This document shows positions 1 through 9,300 of a stretch of DNA of 16,417 nucleotides, piece by piece. The position numbers were made by a program, and so were the translations under genes. This DNA comes from Clostridiales bacterium. GTDB taxonomy: Bacteria; Bacillota; Clostridia; Oscillospirales; Oscillospiraceae. The stretch spans positions 1 through 16,417 of the forward strand of contig JAJQAS010000199.1 in the NCBI GenBank assembly GCA_021203685.1. The letters run 5' to 3'. Within the stretch, counting starts at the first letter, position 1. Each line of letters starts with the position of its first letter. A model generated the notes under the pieces. That model was not told the origin of the DNA. It saw only the letters and a list, made by a program, of their open reading frames with translations, and did no database searches.

Positions 1-60
1 AAACTGTTACCTATGTCCCTTCACTACCTGTTACCTATCTTACTTCACTATACAGGGACA
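1..60 (-). mobile_element. Terminus of an IS21-like insertion sequence (partial)
   Basis: Read on the minus strand, this segment starts with TGTCCCTGTA and then carries two near-identical 23-bp direct repeats of the form TAGTGAAG..ATAGGTAACAG (50-28 and 26-4), one base apart. A 5'-TG tip followed by several subterminal repeats is typical of IS21-family ends. It abuts a metallophosphoesterase gene exactly where that gene loses its reading frame. No transposase is visible because the window starts here. The family assignment is an inference from end architecture only. Confidence 0.5.
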
Positions 61-283
61 GCCACTCGATCCAATGGTGGCAATTCTTTCGGTCTGCCCG
101 TAAGTATTTATCGGTGAGAAATTCCGATTCGGGGGCAATGTCAGAGGGGGCGAAGGGCAGACCAAAGTCTCCGCAAATGATGACGTAATCGGAGCGGGTC
201 AGGGTTTTCCCCTCCGGGAACTGCCGGTTGGACAGCTTTGTGATGTCCAGCCCGCCGTGGATGTCGCCAGTCAGATAGATCAT
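35..283 (-). pseudogene. Metallophosphoesterase, N-terminal fragment truncated by an insertion
   Basis: This is the start of a calcineurin-like metallophosphoesterase, a metal-dependent phosphoester hydrolase. The first two metal-binding motifs are visible: GDIHG (Asp7, His9) and CGDFG (Asp39). The next motif, GNH(E/D), would follow shortly after residue 70 but is missing. After an HHWIEWL segment the frame runs into the repeat-bearing sequence at 1-60, and the last few residues and the stop are encoded by that sequence. The ATG at 283 has an AAAGGAGG ribosome site about 8 bases upstream. The gene lies 46 bp after tsaD on the same strand and was probably the last gene of the polA-rimI-tsaD cluster. 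With only about 75 native residues of a family usually over 200 residues long, it should be inactive. Confidence 0.75.
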
Positions 284-329
284 GAGAAACGCCTCCTTTT
301 CGTTTTGCCGTACCGCTGCGGAAAACCGT

Positions 330-1340
330 TCACCCCACGCCCACGTTTTTGTTGGCGTAGCCGTTCAGCTCCATCCCGGCGGTGTGGCCCGCCAGGTACT
401 CGTAATACCCCTGGCAGCCGATCATGGCCCCGTTGTCCCCGCAGAGGGACAGTTTGGGCAGGTACAGGGTGTCGCCGCTCTCCCGGCAGGCCCGCTCCAG
501 CTGGGCGCGGATGGTGGAGTTGGCGGCCACGCCGCCTGCGGCGGCGATTTTTCCGTAGCCCAGCGTCTGGGCGGCAGACATGGTGCGGGGCACCAGCTCA
601 TCAGCTACCGCCTGGGCGAAGCTGGCGGCGAAGGAGGGGAGGTCCAATGCCTCGCCCTTCTGCCGGGCGTTGTGAATGAGGTTTAGTGCGGCGGTTTTCA
701 GGCCGGAGAAGGACATATCCAGCGGCGCGCCGTCCACCTTGGAGCGGGGCAGATGATACTTTTTGGGGTCGCCGCCCTGGCTCAGCCGGTCCATGGGGCC
801 GCCGCCGGGGTAGCCGATGCCCAGCACCCGCGCCACCTTGTCGAAGCACTCGCCCGCCGCGTCGTCCCGTGTCGCGCCCAGCAGCTCCATGTGGGTGTAG
901 TCCCGCACGTCCACGATAAGCGTATTGCCGCCGGAGACGCACAGACACAGAAACGGCGGCTCTAAATCGGGGTGGGTCAGGTAGTTGGCGGCGATGTGGC
1001 CCCGGATGTGGTGAACGGGAATTAAGGGGACGTTCAGCCCGTAGGCCACGCTTTTGGCGAAGTTTACTCCCACCAGCACCGCGCCGATGAGGCCCGGCGC
1101 GTAGGTGCAGGCCACCGCATCGATGTCCCGCCGGGTGACGCCCGCCTGGGCCAGTGCCTGGTCCGCCAGGCCATAAATGGCCTCCAGGTGCTTCCGGGAG
1201 GCGATCTCCGGCACCACGCCGCCGTAAATGGTGTGCATATCCACCTGAGAGGCGATGGCGTCCGAGAGGACGGTGCGCCCGTCCCGCACCACCGCCACGG
1301 CGGTCTCGTCGCAGGAGGATTCCACGGCCAGTATGTTCAC
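330..1340 (-). CDS. tsaD: tRNA N6-adenosine threonylcarbamoyltransferase TsaD
   Basis: TsaD (Gcp/YgjD/Kae1 family, ASKHA fold) transfers the threonylcarbamoyl group from threonylcarbamoyl-AMP to A37 of ANN-decoding tRNAs, working with TsaB and TsaE in the cytoplasm. The 336-residue product is full length. It begins with the family N-terminus NILAVESSCDET, has the metal-binding HHIRGH motif (His111, His115) and the late metal ligand in CGDNGAM (Asp302), plus glycine-rich nucleotide-binding segments such as SGGNT. The start is GTG at 1340, giving the usual N-terminus, with a GAAGGGAGG ribosome site. The GTG overlaps the rimI stop by four bases (GTGA), so translation is probably coupled. TsaB and TsaE, often neighbours in Bacillota, are not in this window. 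Confidence 0.97.
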   Translation of the reverse strand: MNILAVESSCDETAVAVVRDGRTVLSDAIASQVDMHTIYGGVVPEIASRKHLEAIYGLADQALAQAGVTRRDIDAVACTYAPGLIGAVLVGVNFAKSVAYGLNVPLIPVHHIRGHIAANYLTHPDLEPPFLCLCVSGGNTLIVDVRDYTHMELLGATRDDAAGECFDKVARVLGIGYPGGGPMDRLSQGGDPKKYHLPRSKVDGAPLDMSFSGLKTAALNLIHNARQKGEALDLPSFAASFAQAVADELVPRTMSAAQTLGYGKIAAAGGVAANSTIRAQLERACRESGDTLYLPKLSLCGDNGAMIGCQGYYEYLAGHTAGMELNGYANKNVGVG

Positions 1341-1849
1341 GGCTGTTCCCTCCCTTCGTCTCCGAAGGTACGGGTCATCAGAATCGCGTCCTCCTTGGGG
1401 TCGTCATAGTAGCCCTTCCGGCGGCCCACCTGGGCGAAGCCGTGTTTCAGGTAGAGCCGCTTGGCGGCCTCGTTGGAGACCCGCAGCTCCAGCGTGAGAA
1501 ATTCCAGCTCCTGAGCCTGGGCGAAGCGGACGAACACCTCCAGCAGCGCGGAGGCCACTCCCTGCTTGCGGTACTCCTGCCGGACGGCGATGTTGTTGAT
1601 GTACCCTTCTCCGGCTACGACGGTTAATCCGGCGTAGCCCAGCACTACGCCGTTTTCTCCCAGGGCGCAGATGTAGGAGGCGAGCATGTTGTCCAGCTCC
1701 TCCAGCAGCATCTCGCGGGTCCAGGGGCGGGAGAAGTTCCGCTTCTCGATTTCCGCCACCTGGTCCACCAGCTCCGCCGTCATGGGGACCAGCCGGTAGC
1801 GCACCGGCTCCCGCTTGGCGATCTCCGCGTTATAGGGCACAAAGTTCAT
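1337..1849 (-). CDS. rimI: Ribosomal protein S18 alanine N-acetyltransferase RimI
   Basis: This is a GNAT-fold N-acetyltransferase of the RimI type, which acetylates the N-terminal alanine of ribosomal protein S18 using acetyl-CoA. Visible features are the first strand with EIEKRNFSRPWT, the core NNIAVRQEYRKQGVA carrying the R/Q-x-x-G-x-A acetyl-CoA pyrophosphate loop, and the late ELRVSNEAAKRLYLKHGF segment typical of RimI. I chose the ATG at 1849 (170 residues) because GGAG lies about 8 bases upstream. Upstream in-frame starts would overlap polA and add an Arg/Trp-rich tail read antiparallel to no family. The polA stop is 19 bp upstream, and the gene overlaps tsaD by 4 bp, a frequent rimI-tsaD pairing. 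The N-terminus is about 20 residues longer than in many RimI proteins. Confidence 0.93.
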   Translation of the reverse strand: MNFVPYNAEIAKREPVRYRLVPMTAELVDQVAEIEKRNFSRPWTREMLLEELDNMLASYICALGENGVVLGYAGLTVVAGEGYINNIAVRQEYRKQGVASALLEVFVRFAQAQELEFLTLELRVSNEAAKRLYLKHGFAQVGRRKGYYDDPKEDAILMTRTFGDEGREQP

Positions 1850-1868
1850 AAAATTTCTCCAATCTCGT

Positions 1869-4529
1869 TTAATGTGCGTCCATCCAGCTGCGGCCCACAT
1901 GGGCCTCGGCCACCAGCGGCACCCGGAGGGAGACCACCTGTTCCATCTCTTCCTCCACCAGCCGGGCCACCTGCTCCGCCTCGGCTTCGGGACACTCCAC
2001 AATCAGCTCATCGTGAACTTGGAGCACCAGTCGGCCTGTCAGCCCCTCGGCTTTCAGTCGGTTTTGCACCCGGATCATGGCCAGCTTGATGATGTCGGCG
2101 GCGGTGCCCTGGATGGGCATATTCATGGCCACCCGCTCCCCGAAGCTGCGCAGGTTGAAGTTGGAGGATTTCAGCTCCGGCAGCCAGCGGCGGCGGCCCA
2201 GCAGGGTAGAGGCGTAGCCGTCCACTTTCGCCTGCTCCACCACCTGCTTCTGGTAGGCGTGGACGCCGGAATAGGTGGCGAAATACTTGTCCATATATGC
2301 CTTGGCCTCGGCGCGGGTGACGTGCAGATCTTCGGCCAGAGAGAAGGCGGACATGCCGTAGACGATGCCGAAGTTCACCGCCTTGGCGGAGGAACGCATT
2401 TGCTTCGTCACCAGTTCCACCGGCACGCCGAACACCTGGGCGGCGGTGGCGGTGTGGATGTCCACGCCGGAGCGGAACCCCTCGATCATGGTCTCGTCCC
2501 CGGCGATGTGGGCCAGCAGCCGCAGCTCAATTTGGGAGTAATCCGCGTCCACCAGCACGTTCCCCGGCCCCGCGATGAACATTTTCCGCATTTCCGCCCC
2601 CAATTCGGTGCGGACGGGGATGTTCTGCAAATTCGGCTCGGCGGAGGACAGCCGCCCGGTGGCGGTGACGGTGTTCTGGAAGCTGGTATGGATGCGCCCA
2701 TCGTCGGCAATGACCTTGGTCAGCCCGTCCACATAGGTGGATTTCAGCTTTGCCAGCTGCCGGTACTCCAGAATCTGGTCGATGATGGGGTGGATCCCCC
2801 GCAGCTTTTCCAGCACCTCGGCGCTGGTGGAATAGCCCCGGCGGGTCTTTTTGGAGGCGGGCAGCTCCAATTTCTCGAAGAGGACTTCTCCCAGCTGTTT
2901 TGTGGAGTTGATGTTGAACTCCACCCCGGCGTAGCGATAGACCTGCCGCTGGGCCTCTTCGATGCCCTTTGCCAGCATGACGCCAAATTCCTCCAGGGCC
3001 TGCCGGTCCACCAGGAACCCCGCCTGTTCCATCTCCGCCAGCACCGGACACAGGGGCAGCTCAATGTCGGTCAGAACATTCATCAGGCCGTATTCATCTA
3101 ATTGCTTCCGCTCCGCCTCACAGAGCCCGCCGATGAGGGCGTTTTCCTCATACCAGGCGGTCTGGGCCTTCAAGTCGTCGGGGAGGGCCTGATAGTCCTC
3201 GGACTCCTTGCCTGCGGCCCCCGTCTCCATGTCCCGCTTGAAGTAGGTCATAGCCAGCCGGGGCAGGTCGTAGCTGTTGGCGGTGGGTTCCAGCAAATAG
3301 GCCCCCAGCGCCGTGTCGAACACAAAGCCCTCAGTGGGGAGATTTTGGGCCAGCAGCTGGCCGCACAGCTCCTTGACCCGGTGGGACACCTTTTTTACCT
3401 CGCCGGAGAACAGCGCCCGGAGCAGAGCGGAGTAATCCCCCTGGTAGCGGCTTTTTCGGATGTCGCAGAGCCAGGAGCGGGTCTCGCTCTCGTCCCAGCC
3501 GACAGTGATTTCGTCCAAATCGGCTCTGGGCAGCACTGTCACGTAGTCCGCCGCCTGCCACTGGGGAAGTAGTTCCCGGAACTGCGCCTCGGTCAGCACA
3601 TCGACCGTCTCCACTTGGGACTCCAGCTTTTCCTTCGCTTCAGCAGGGGCCGCCTCCGGCGGCATCAGCCCAAACCGGCGGGTCAGCTTGGAAAATTCCA
3701 GCTCCATAAACAGGTTATACAGCCGGTCGTTGTCGCAGGGGCGGCGTTTGGCGTCCTCCGGCGCAAAGCCGATGGGCGCGTCGCAGCGGATGGTGGCCAG
3801 GTCATAGGACAGCTTGGCGTCCTCCCGGCCCTCGTCCAGCCGCTTCCGCTGGGCGGGTTTCAGGGGTATTTCGTCAAACTGTGCGTAAATGTCCGCGATG
3901 CCGCCATAGTTCTGAATCAAATTTTTGGCGGTCTTTTCCCCGATGCCCTTGACGCCGGGGTAGTTGTCCGAAGAATCCCCCATCAGGGCTTTCAGGTCGA
4001 TGAGCTGCTTGGGCGGGAACCCGTACTCCTCCGAAAAGACCTCCGGGGTGATGTCCCGGGTCTCCGTCCGTCCCATGCGGGTGGTGACCAGCTTGACGGT
4101 GGTGTGGTCTGTCACCAGCTGAAGGGCGTCTTTGTCGCCGGTGACGACTGCGCAGTCCCAGCCCTTCCCCTCGCAGGCGCGGGAGATAGTGCCGATCAGG
4201 TCGTCTGCCTCCCAGCCGTCCAGCTCGTAACAGGGGATGTTCATGGCCGCCAGCACCTCTTTCAGCACCGGCATTTGGGCCGCCAGCTCGTCGGGCATTC
4301 CGTGGCGGTTGGCCTTATACTGGGCGTAAGCCTTGTGGCGGAAGGTGGGGGCCTTCCGGTCAAAGGTGACGCAGAGGGCGTCGGGAGCCTCCTCGTCGGT
4401 CAGCTTGCCCAGGATGGTCAGAAAGCCGTATATGGCGTTGGTGTACTGTCCGTCCCGGGTGGAGAGCAGTTTGATGCCGTAAAAGGCCCGGTTGGCCAGG
4501 GAGTTGCCGTCTAAAACCATGAGTTTCAT
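1869..4529 (-). CDS. polA: DNA polymerase I
   Basis: Family A DNA polymerase for Okazaki-fragment maturation and repair synthesis. The 886 residues cover an N-terminal 5'-3' exonuclease/flap domain (about 1-290, starting KLMVLDGNSLANRAFYG, with Asp-rich metal motifs such as GDSSDNYPGVKGIG), a central 3'-5' exonuclease-like domain (about 310-490) and a polymerase domain to the end. Polymerase motif A is DYSQIELR (Asp663), motif B is RSSAKAVNFGIVYG, and motif C is VHDE (Asp840). The central domain lacks the DxE of ExoI and has only degenerate ExoII and ExoIII positions, so proofreading is probably absent, as in Bacillus and Taq Pol I. The ATG at 4529 has GAGG about 9 bases upstream. It heads the polA-rimI-tsaD cluster behind its own promoter. 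Confidence 0.98.
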   Translation of the reverse strand: MKLMVLDGNSLANRAFYGIKLLSTRDGQYTNAIYGFLTILGKLTDEEAPDALCVTFDRKAPTFRHKAYAQYKANRHGMPDELAAQMPVLKEVLAAMNIPCYELDGWEADDLIGTISRACEGKGWDCAVVTGDKDALQLVTDHTTVKLVTTRMGRTETRDITPEVFSEEYGFPPKQLIDLKALMGDSSDNYPGVKGIGEKTAKNLIQNYGGIADIYAQFDEIPLKPAQRKRLDEGREDAKLSYDLATIRCDAPIGFAPEDAKRRPCDNDRLYNLFMELEFSKLTRRFGLMPPEAAPAEAKEKLESQVETVDVLTEAQFRELLPQWQAADYVTVLPRADLDEITVGWDESETRSWLCDIRKSRYQGDYSALLRALFSGEVKKVSHRVKELCGQLLAQNLPTEGFVFDTALGAYLLEPTANSYDLPRLAMTYFKRDMETGAAGKESEDYQALPDDLKAQTAWYEENALIGGLCEAERKQLDEYGLMNVLTDIELPLCPVLAEMEQAGFLVDRQALEEFGVMLAKGIEEAQRQVYRYAGVEFNINSTKQLGEVLFEKLELPASKKTRRGYSTSAEVLEKLRGIHPIIDQILEYRQLAKLKSTYVDGLTKVIADDGRIHTSFQNTVTATGRLSSAEPNLQNIPVRTELGAEMRKMFIAGPGNVLVDADYSQIELRLLAHIAGDETMIEGFRSGVDIHTATAAQVFGVPVELVTKQMRSSAKAVNFGIVYGMSAFSLAEDLHVTRAEAKAYMDKYFATYSGVHAYQKQVVEQAKVDGYASTLLGRRRWLPELKSSNFNLRSFGERVAMNMPIQGTAADIIKLAMIRVQNRLKAEGLTGRLVLQVHDELIVECPEAEAEQVARLVEEEMEQVVSLRVPLVAEAHVGRSWMDAH

Positions 4530-4562
4530 TGGTGTTTACCTCGTTTGTTGGGGTTAGGGAAC

Positions 4563-4571
4563 AGTATAGCA
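4563..4571 (-). promoter_or_regulatory. polA promoter, extended -10 type
   Basis: On the minus strand TGCTATACT gives an extended -10 (TG-n-TATACT) 34 bases before the polA start. No convincing -35 is seen at the 17-bp distance, which fits the extended -10 class. It lies in the 88-bp gap between cls and polA and would start transcription around 4556, giving a short leader. Confidence 0.5.
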
Positions 4572-4617
4572 CAGATTTCCCCCTGCCGCACGAAAATTTT
4601 GCGTTTGGGGTGTTCTT

Positions 4618-6231
4618 TCACATCAGCGGCGCAATGACCCGCAGCAGGGACAGCCCAAACCGCTTGAGCCAGCTCATGCGGGTGGCCTCCTCCAGCAGCA
4701 CCGGCTGGCTCAGTTCCTGGGTGGCGAGGAAGTCGTCCCGGATGGCGGCCACGGCGCTGGATTTGTACATCCACACGCCGTCCTCGTAGTGGAGGTAGAA
4801 GCTGCGGTAGTCCAGGTTCACGGTCCCCACCACGCCGAACTCGTCGTCCACGGCGAAGGTCTTGGAATGGATAAAGCCGGGGGTGTATTCGTAAATCTTG
4901 ACCCCCGCCTCCAGCAGAGGGATATAGTGGGCCTGGGTCAGCATGAACACATACCACTTGTCGGGGATGTGGGGGGTGATGATGCGCACGTCCACCCCGG
5001 AGAGGGCGGCGGCGCAGAGGGCGTTGGACATGGCGTCGTCGATGACCAGATAGGGCGTGGTGATATAGAGGTACCGCTTGGCCCGGCTGATGAGGTTCAT
5101 ATACACTGCCGCGCCCACGGACTCGGTGCCGGGGTTGGAGTTGTAGGGCTGCACCACACCGTCTGTTTGGAAGGACCCAAACACAGCGGGGTCGGGCCGG
5201 TAGTTGTCCAGCTGCTCCTCGATGTTTTTGGTGTAGTCCCAGCAGGAGAGGAACATGGCCGTCAGGCTCCACACCGCCTGGCCCCGGAGCAAAATGCCGG
5301 TGTCTTTCCAGTGGCCGAACCGCTCCCACCGGTTGATATACTCGTCGGAGAGGTTGATGCCGCCGGTGAAGCCCACCGTCCCGTCCACGATGCACAGCTT
5401 CCGGTGGTCCCGGTTGTTCAGCCGCAGGGAGGCCACCGGGCGGAAGGGATTGAACACAGCGCAGGCAATGCCCCGCTTTTCCAGCTGCTGGCTGTACCGC
5501 TTGGGCAGGGTGAACAGACAGCCGATGTCGTCGTAGATGACCCGCACGTCTATCCCCTGGGCGGCCTTTTCCTCCAGGATGGAGAGGACGGTGTTCCACA
5601 TCTCCCCCTCTTTGATGATGAAGTATTGCAAAAAGATATAGTGCTTGGCCTTTTTCAGCTCCTCCACCATCCGCTGGTAATAGACCTCGCCGATGGGCAG
5701 GTATTCCGTCTCGGTGTTCACATAGGGCGGGCAGCTGCTGGTGGCATAGATATAGCGCATCTGGTTGGCCGCGTCCGGGTGCCGGGAGACGAACCCCTGG
5801 ACTGCGTCCTCATCCCCGCTGAGGATGCTGTGGCGCAAAATTTCCAGCCGCTCCATCCGTTTCAGGCTCCGGTTGGAGACCCAGGTGCCACCCAGCAGCA
5901 GGTAGAGCAGCCCGCCGAAGATGGGGAAGGGGAGAATGATGAGCATCCAGGCGATTTTATAGTCCGGGTGGCCCCGCTTGTTGAGGATATACAGCACCAC
6001 CAGCATACTGAGCAGGACACAGAACCCGTAAAACAGCACGAAGTACCGTCCACAGGCGAGGATCATCACCAGCAGCACCGCGATTTGCAGCACGATCAGC
6101 ATGACGGTCAAAACCAGCCGGTGGGTCATCAACCGTGCGATGCGTTTGAAAATGCTCTCTTTGGGGGACTGCAGGTGCTCCCGCGCCGCGTCCAGCCGTT
6201 GTTTTGCCCGTTCTTTTGTCTCTGGTTTCAT
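4618..6231 (-). CDS. cls: Cardiolipin synthase (phospholipase D type)
   Basis: Membrane enzyme that condenses two phosphatidylglycerols to cardiolipin and glycerol. The 537 residues start with a basic cytoplasmic stretch, then hydrophobic segments at about 39-60, 65-83 and 91-113 (PLDc_N-like region ending in GGTWVSNRS). Two phospholipase D HKD motifs follow: HRKLCIVDG (His276, Lys278, Asp283) and HSKTFAVDD (His455, Lys457, Asp462), each followed by the G-T/G-N-L type segment. Length and order match ClsA-type bacterial synthases of Bacillota. The ATG at 6231 has AAGGAG 7 bases upstream. It lies 152 bp downstream of dnaE on the same strand. The intervening sequence holds repeats and hairpins rather than a clear promoter, so its transcription could depend partly on dnaE read-through. 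Confidence 0.95.
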   Translation of the reverse strand: MKPETKERAKQRLDAAREHLQSPKESIFKRIARLMTHRLVLTVMLIVLQIAVLLVMILACGRYFVLFYGFCVLLSMLVVLYILNKRGHPDYKIAWMLIILPFPIFGGLLYLLLGGTWVSNRSLKRMERLEILRHSILSGDEDAVQGFVSRHPDAANQMRYIYATSSCPPYVNTETEYLPIGEVYYQRMVEELKKAKHYIFLQYFIIKEGEMWNTVLSILEEKAAQGIDVRVIYDDIGCLFTLPKRYSQQLEKRGIACAVFNPFRPVASLRLNNRDHRKLCIVDGTVGFTGGINLSDEYINRWERFGHWKDTGILLRGQAVWSLTAMFLSCWDYTKNIEEQLDNYRPDPAVFGSFQTDGVVQPYNSNPGTESVGAAVYMNLISRAKRYLYITTPYLVIDDAMSNALCAAALSGVDVRIITPHIPDKWYVFMLTQAHYIPLLEAGVKIYEYTPGFIHSKTFAVDDEFGVVGTVNLDYRSFYLHYEDGVWMYKSSAVAAIRDDFLATQELSQPVLLEEATRMSWLKRFGLSLLRVIAPLM

Positions 6232-6325
6232 ATGGAACTCCTTACCGGGATCTCCGCGGGCCGCCTGGGTCGTAGGGATTTGCTAGTTTGACGGTGTATT
6301 GATAGCTGACACATTTGGAACGCTT

Positions 6326-6357
6326 CACAGGCAACTGACCGCCTGTGGTCAGTTGTC
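6326..6357. repeat. Two overlapping, mutually exclusive inverted repeats after dnaE
   Basis: One hairpin pairs CAACTGACC (6332-6340) with GGTCAGTTG (6347-6355) around a 6-nt loop. The other pairs CACAGGC (6326-6332) with GCCTGTG (6341-6347) around an 8-nt loop. The arms overlap, so only one can form at a time. Neither strand has a U-run after the stem, so this is not a standard intrinsic terminator. Confidence 0.7.
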
Positions 6358-6390
6358 ATTGCACATTGCTAATTGCAAATTGCTCATTGT
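6356..6390. repeat. Five tandem 7-bp repeats (NNATTGC) spanning the dnaE stop codon
   Basis: Plus-strand units are TCATTGC, ACATTGC, TAATTGC, AAATTGC and TCATTGT, in strict 7-bp register. The last unit contains the dnaE stop codon (6384-6386). The block directly joins the paired hairpins at 6326-6357. The composition is markedly AT-richer than the flanking genes. No function is known to me. Confidence 0.75.
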
Positions 6391-9300
6391 CTCAGCACCA
6401 CATGCTCCTGCCCCACCAGCTTTTCCAGCGCCCGCACCAGAGAGGCGTGGGTCTGGCAGGCGATGCCGAAGCGCTTTTTGGTGTCGGCGCAGCAGAGAAC
6501 CAGCTGGTCTGTGCCGGGGAACATGATGAGGTACTGTTTGATTTTGTCCACGCTGGGGTGGTCGATAGAGGGCACCTGGACGAACAACCGCCCCCGCCGG
6601 GGCTGCTGCTGGGGAGTCGCCCGGCGCTCACGGCCCTGAGAAGGTGGGACAGCTCCGTCCCGCAGGGACCAGACCCGGTCCACCAGCAGCTGGGGGGCCT
6701 TTTCGTCCCGGACAGAGATGCGTCCCTCCGCCACCACGGCCACGCCCTCCCGGATGAGAGGGCCGGATTCCTCCAACACCCGGGCGAAGCACAGCAGCTC
6801 GATGGAGCTGGTGTCGTCCTCCAGGGTGACGTAGGCCATGAGAGTGTCGTTGCGGGTGGTCTTGCGGCGGACGGTGGTGATGACCCCCGCCAGCCGGAGC
6901 CGCTGTTCATCGTGGTAGGTCTGGGGGCCGTCCTCCAGGGCGAAGTCGTTCATCACGGCGCCGATGCGGGCCGCTCCGCTCTGTCTGGCGGCGTCCCGGT
7001 ACTCGTCCATGGGGTGGCCGGAAAGGTAGAGGCCGGTGGTCTCCTTTTCCATCGCCATCAATTCGGAGGGGCTGAACTCCGGCACGTTGGGCAGCGGCAC
7101 CTCCTGGGGCGCGTCGTCCTCCCCCAGGCCGCTGAACAGGTCGAACTGTCCCTCCAGGTTGCGCTTCCGGGCGCTGGCCACGGCGTCCATCACCGGGTTC
7201 ATCACCTGGATGAGCTGGCTGCGGTACGCCCCCAGCCGGTCAAAGGCTCCACAGCGGATGAGGTTCTCCAGGGCACGGCGGTTCAGGTCGTAGTCGTAGA
7301 GCCGCTGGCAGAAGTCCTGGATGCCCCGGAAGGGGCCGCGCTCCTGCCGGTTTTCCACCAGCTTTTCGATGAAGGTGCGGCCCACCCCTTTCACCGCCGC
7401 CAGACCGAAGCGAATGTTGTCGCCGCTGACGGTGAAGTCCGCCCCGGACTCGTTGATGTCCGGGGGCAGCAGCTGGATACCCATGTCCTTGCAGGCGCTG
7501 ATATACTCGGCGATTTTGGTGCTGGAGTCCAGCACACTGGTCAGCAGGGCGGCCATGTACTCGTGGGGATAATGGCACTTGAAGTAGGCCGTCTGGTAGG
7601 CGACAATGGCGTAACAGACCGCGTGGGCCTTGTTGAAGGCGTAGTTGGCGAAGTCGTAAATTTCCCCGTAAATGGCCTTGGCGGTGTCCTCCGGGATGCC
7701 GTTTGCCACACAGCCCTTGATGTTCCGGGCCGGGTCGCCATAGATGAAAGCGTGTTCCTCCTGCTGGATCTGCTTGGCCTTCTTTTTGGAGATGGCCCGG
7801 CGCACCATGTCCGCCCCGCCCAGAGAGTACCCGGCCAGCTGCTGGAAGATCATCATCACCTGCTCCTGGTAGACGATGCAGCCATAGGTGACGGACAAGA
7901 TCGGCTCCAGCATGGGGTGCCGATAGGTGATTTTAGAGGGGTCCAGCTTGCTGGCGATGAAGCGGGGAATAGATTCCATTGGCCCCGGGCGGTACAGGGC
8001 TACGATGGCGGTCAGGTCTTCAATGCTGGAGGCTTTCATCTGGACGCAGACGTTGGTCATGCCCGCCGATTCCATCTGGAATACCCCGGCGGTGTGGCCC
8101 TCCTGAAGCATCTGGAAGGTTGCAGGGTCGTCCTCCGGGATGGTTTTCAGGGAGAAGTCGGGAACTTTTTTTCGGATGAGCTGCTCCGCATCGTCCAGGA
8201 TGGTCAGGTTCCGCAGGCCCAGGAAGTCCATCTTCAGCAGGCCCAGTTCTTCCAGCGTCGTCATAATATACTGGGTGACGATGCTCTCATCGTTCCGCGC
8301 CAGGGGGACGTAGTCGTACACCGGGCGGCGGGTGATGACCACCCCGGCGGCGTGCTTGGAGGCGTGGCGGGGCATCCCCTCGATTTTCCGGCTGGTGTCG
8401 ATGAGTTCCCGCACCCGCTCGTCGTTTTCGTATTTGTCACGCAGCTCCTTGGACAGCTTCATAGCGTCGTCCAGGGTGATGTGGAGGGTGGAGGGTACCA
8501 GCTTGGCCAGCTGGTCCACCTCGTTATAGGGGAAGTTCAGCACACGGCCCACGTCCCGCAGGACGCCCCGGGCGGCCATGGTGCCGAAGGTGACGATCTG
8601 GGCCACGTGGTCGCTGCCATAGGTCCGGTTCACGTAGTCGATGACCTCGCCCCGGCGGCGGTAGCAAAAGTCCATATCGATATCCGGCATGGTGACCCGC
8701 TCCGGGTTCAGAAACCGCTCGAAGTAGAGGCCGTACTTCATGGGGTCCACATCGGTGATGTCCATGCAGTAGGAGACGATGGACCCGGCGGCGCTGCCCC
8801 GCCCCGGCCCCACGGGGATATCCTGGCTCTTGGCGTAGCCCACAAAGTCCGCCACGATGAGGAAATAGTCCACGAACCCCAGTTGGGAGATCATCTGCAT
8901 CTCGTAATCCAGCCGCTCCCGGTAGCCGGGCGGGTCGTTGGGGTAACGGCGGGCGTAGCCCTCGTTGCACAGCTTGGCGAACAGGCTCTCTCCGTCGTAG
9001 CCCTCCGGGTAGTGGAATGCGGGCAGGTGGTAGTGGCCGAACTCGAACTCCATGCTGCACCGCTGGGCGATTTTTGCGGTGTTCTCCAGGGCTTCGGGAT
9101 AGTCCGGGAAGAGGGCGGCCATCTCCGCCTCGCTTTTGATATAGAACTGGTCGGTCTCGAACCGGAGGCGGTTGGGGTCCTCCACTGTCTTGCCCATCTG
9201 GATGCACATCAGCACGTCCTGGGCCTGGCTGTCCTCCCGGGTCAGGTAGTGGGCGTCGTTGGAGGCCACAAGAGGGATGCCGGTCTCCCGGTGGAGGCGG

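Noticed and set aside
1850..2002. A longer RimI starting at 2002
   Set aside because: The extra 51 residues are Arg/Trp-rich out-of-frame polA sequence, and the ATG at 1849 has a proper ribosome site.
4789..6291. A 500-codon plus-strand frame antisense to cls, and similar frames antisense to polA (1872-3101, 3615-4514)
   Set aside because: Same codon-bias shadow effect; the minus-strand genes carry complete catalytic motifs.
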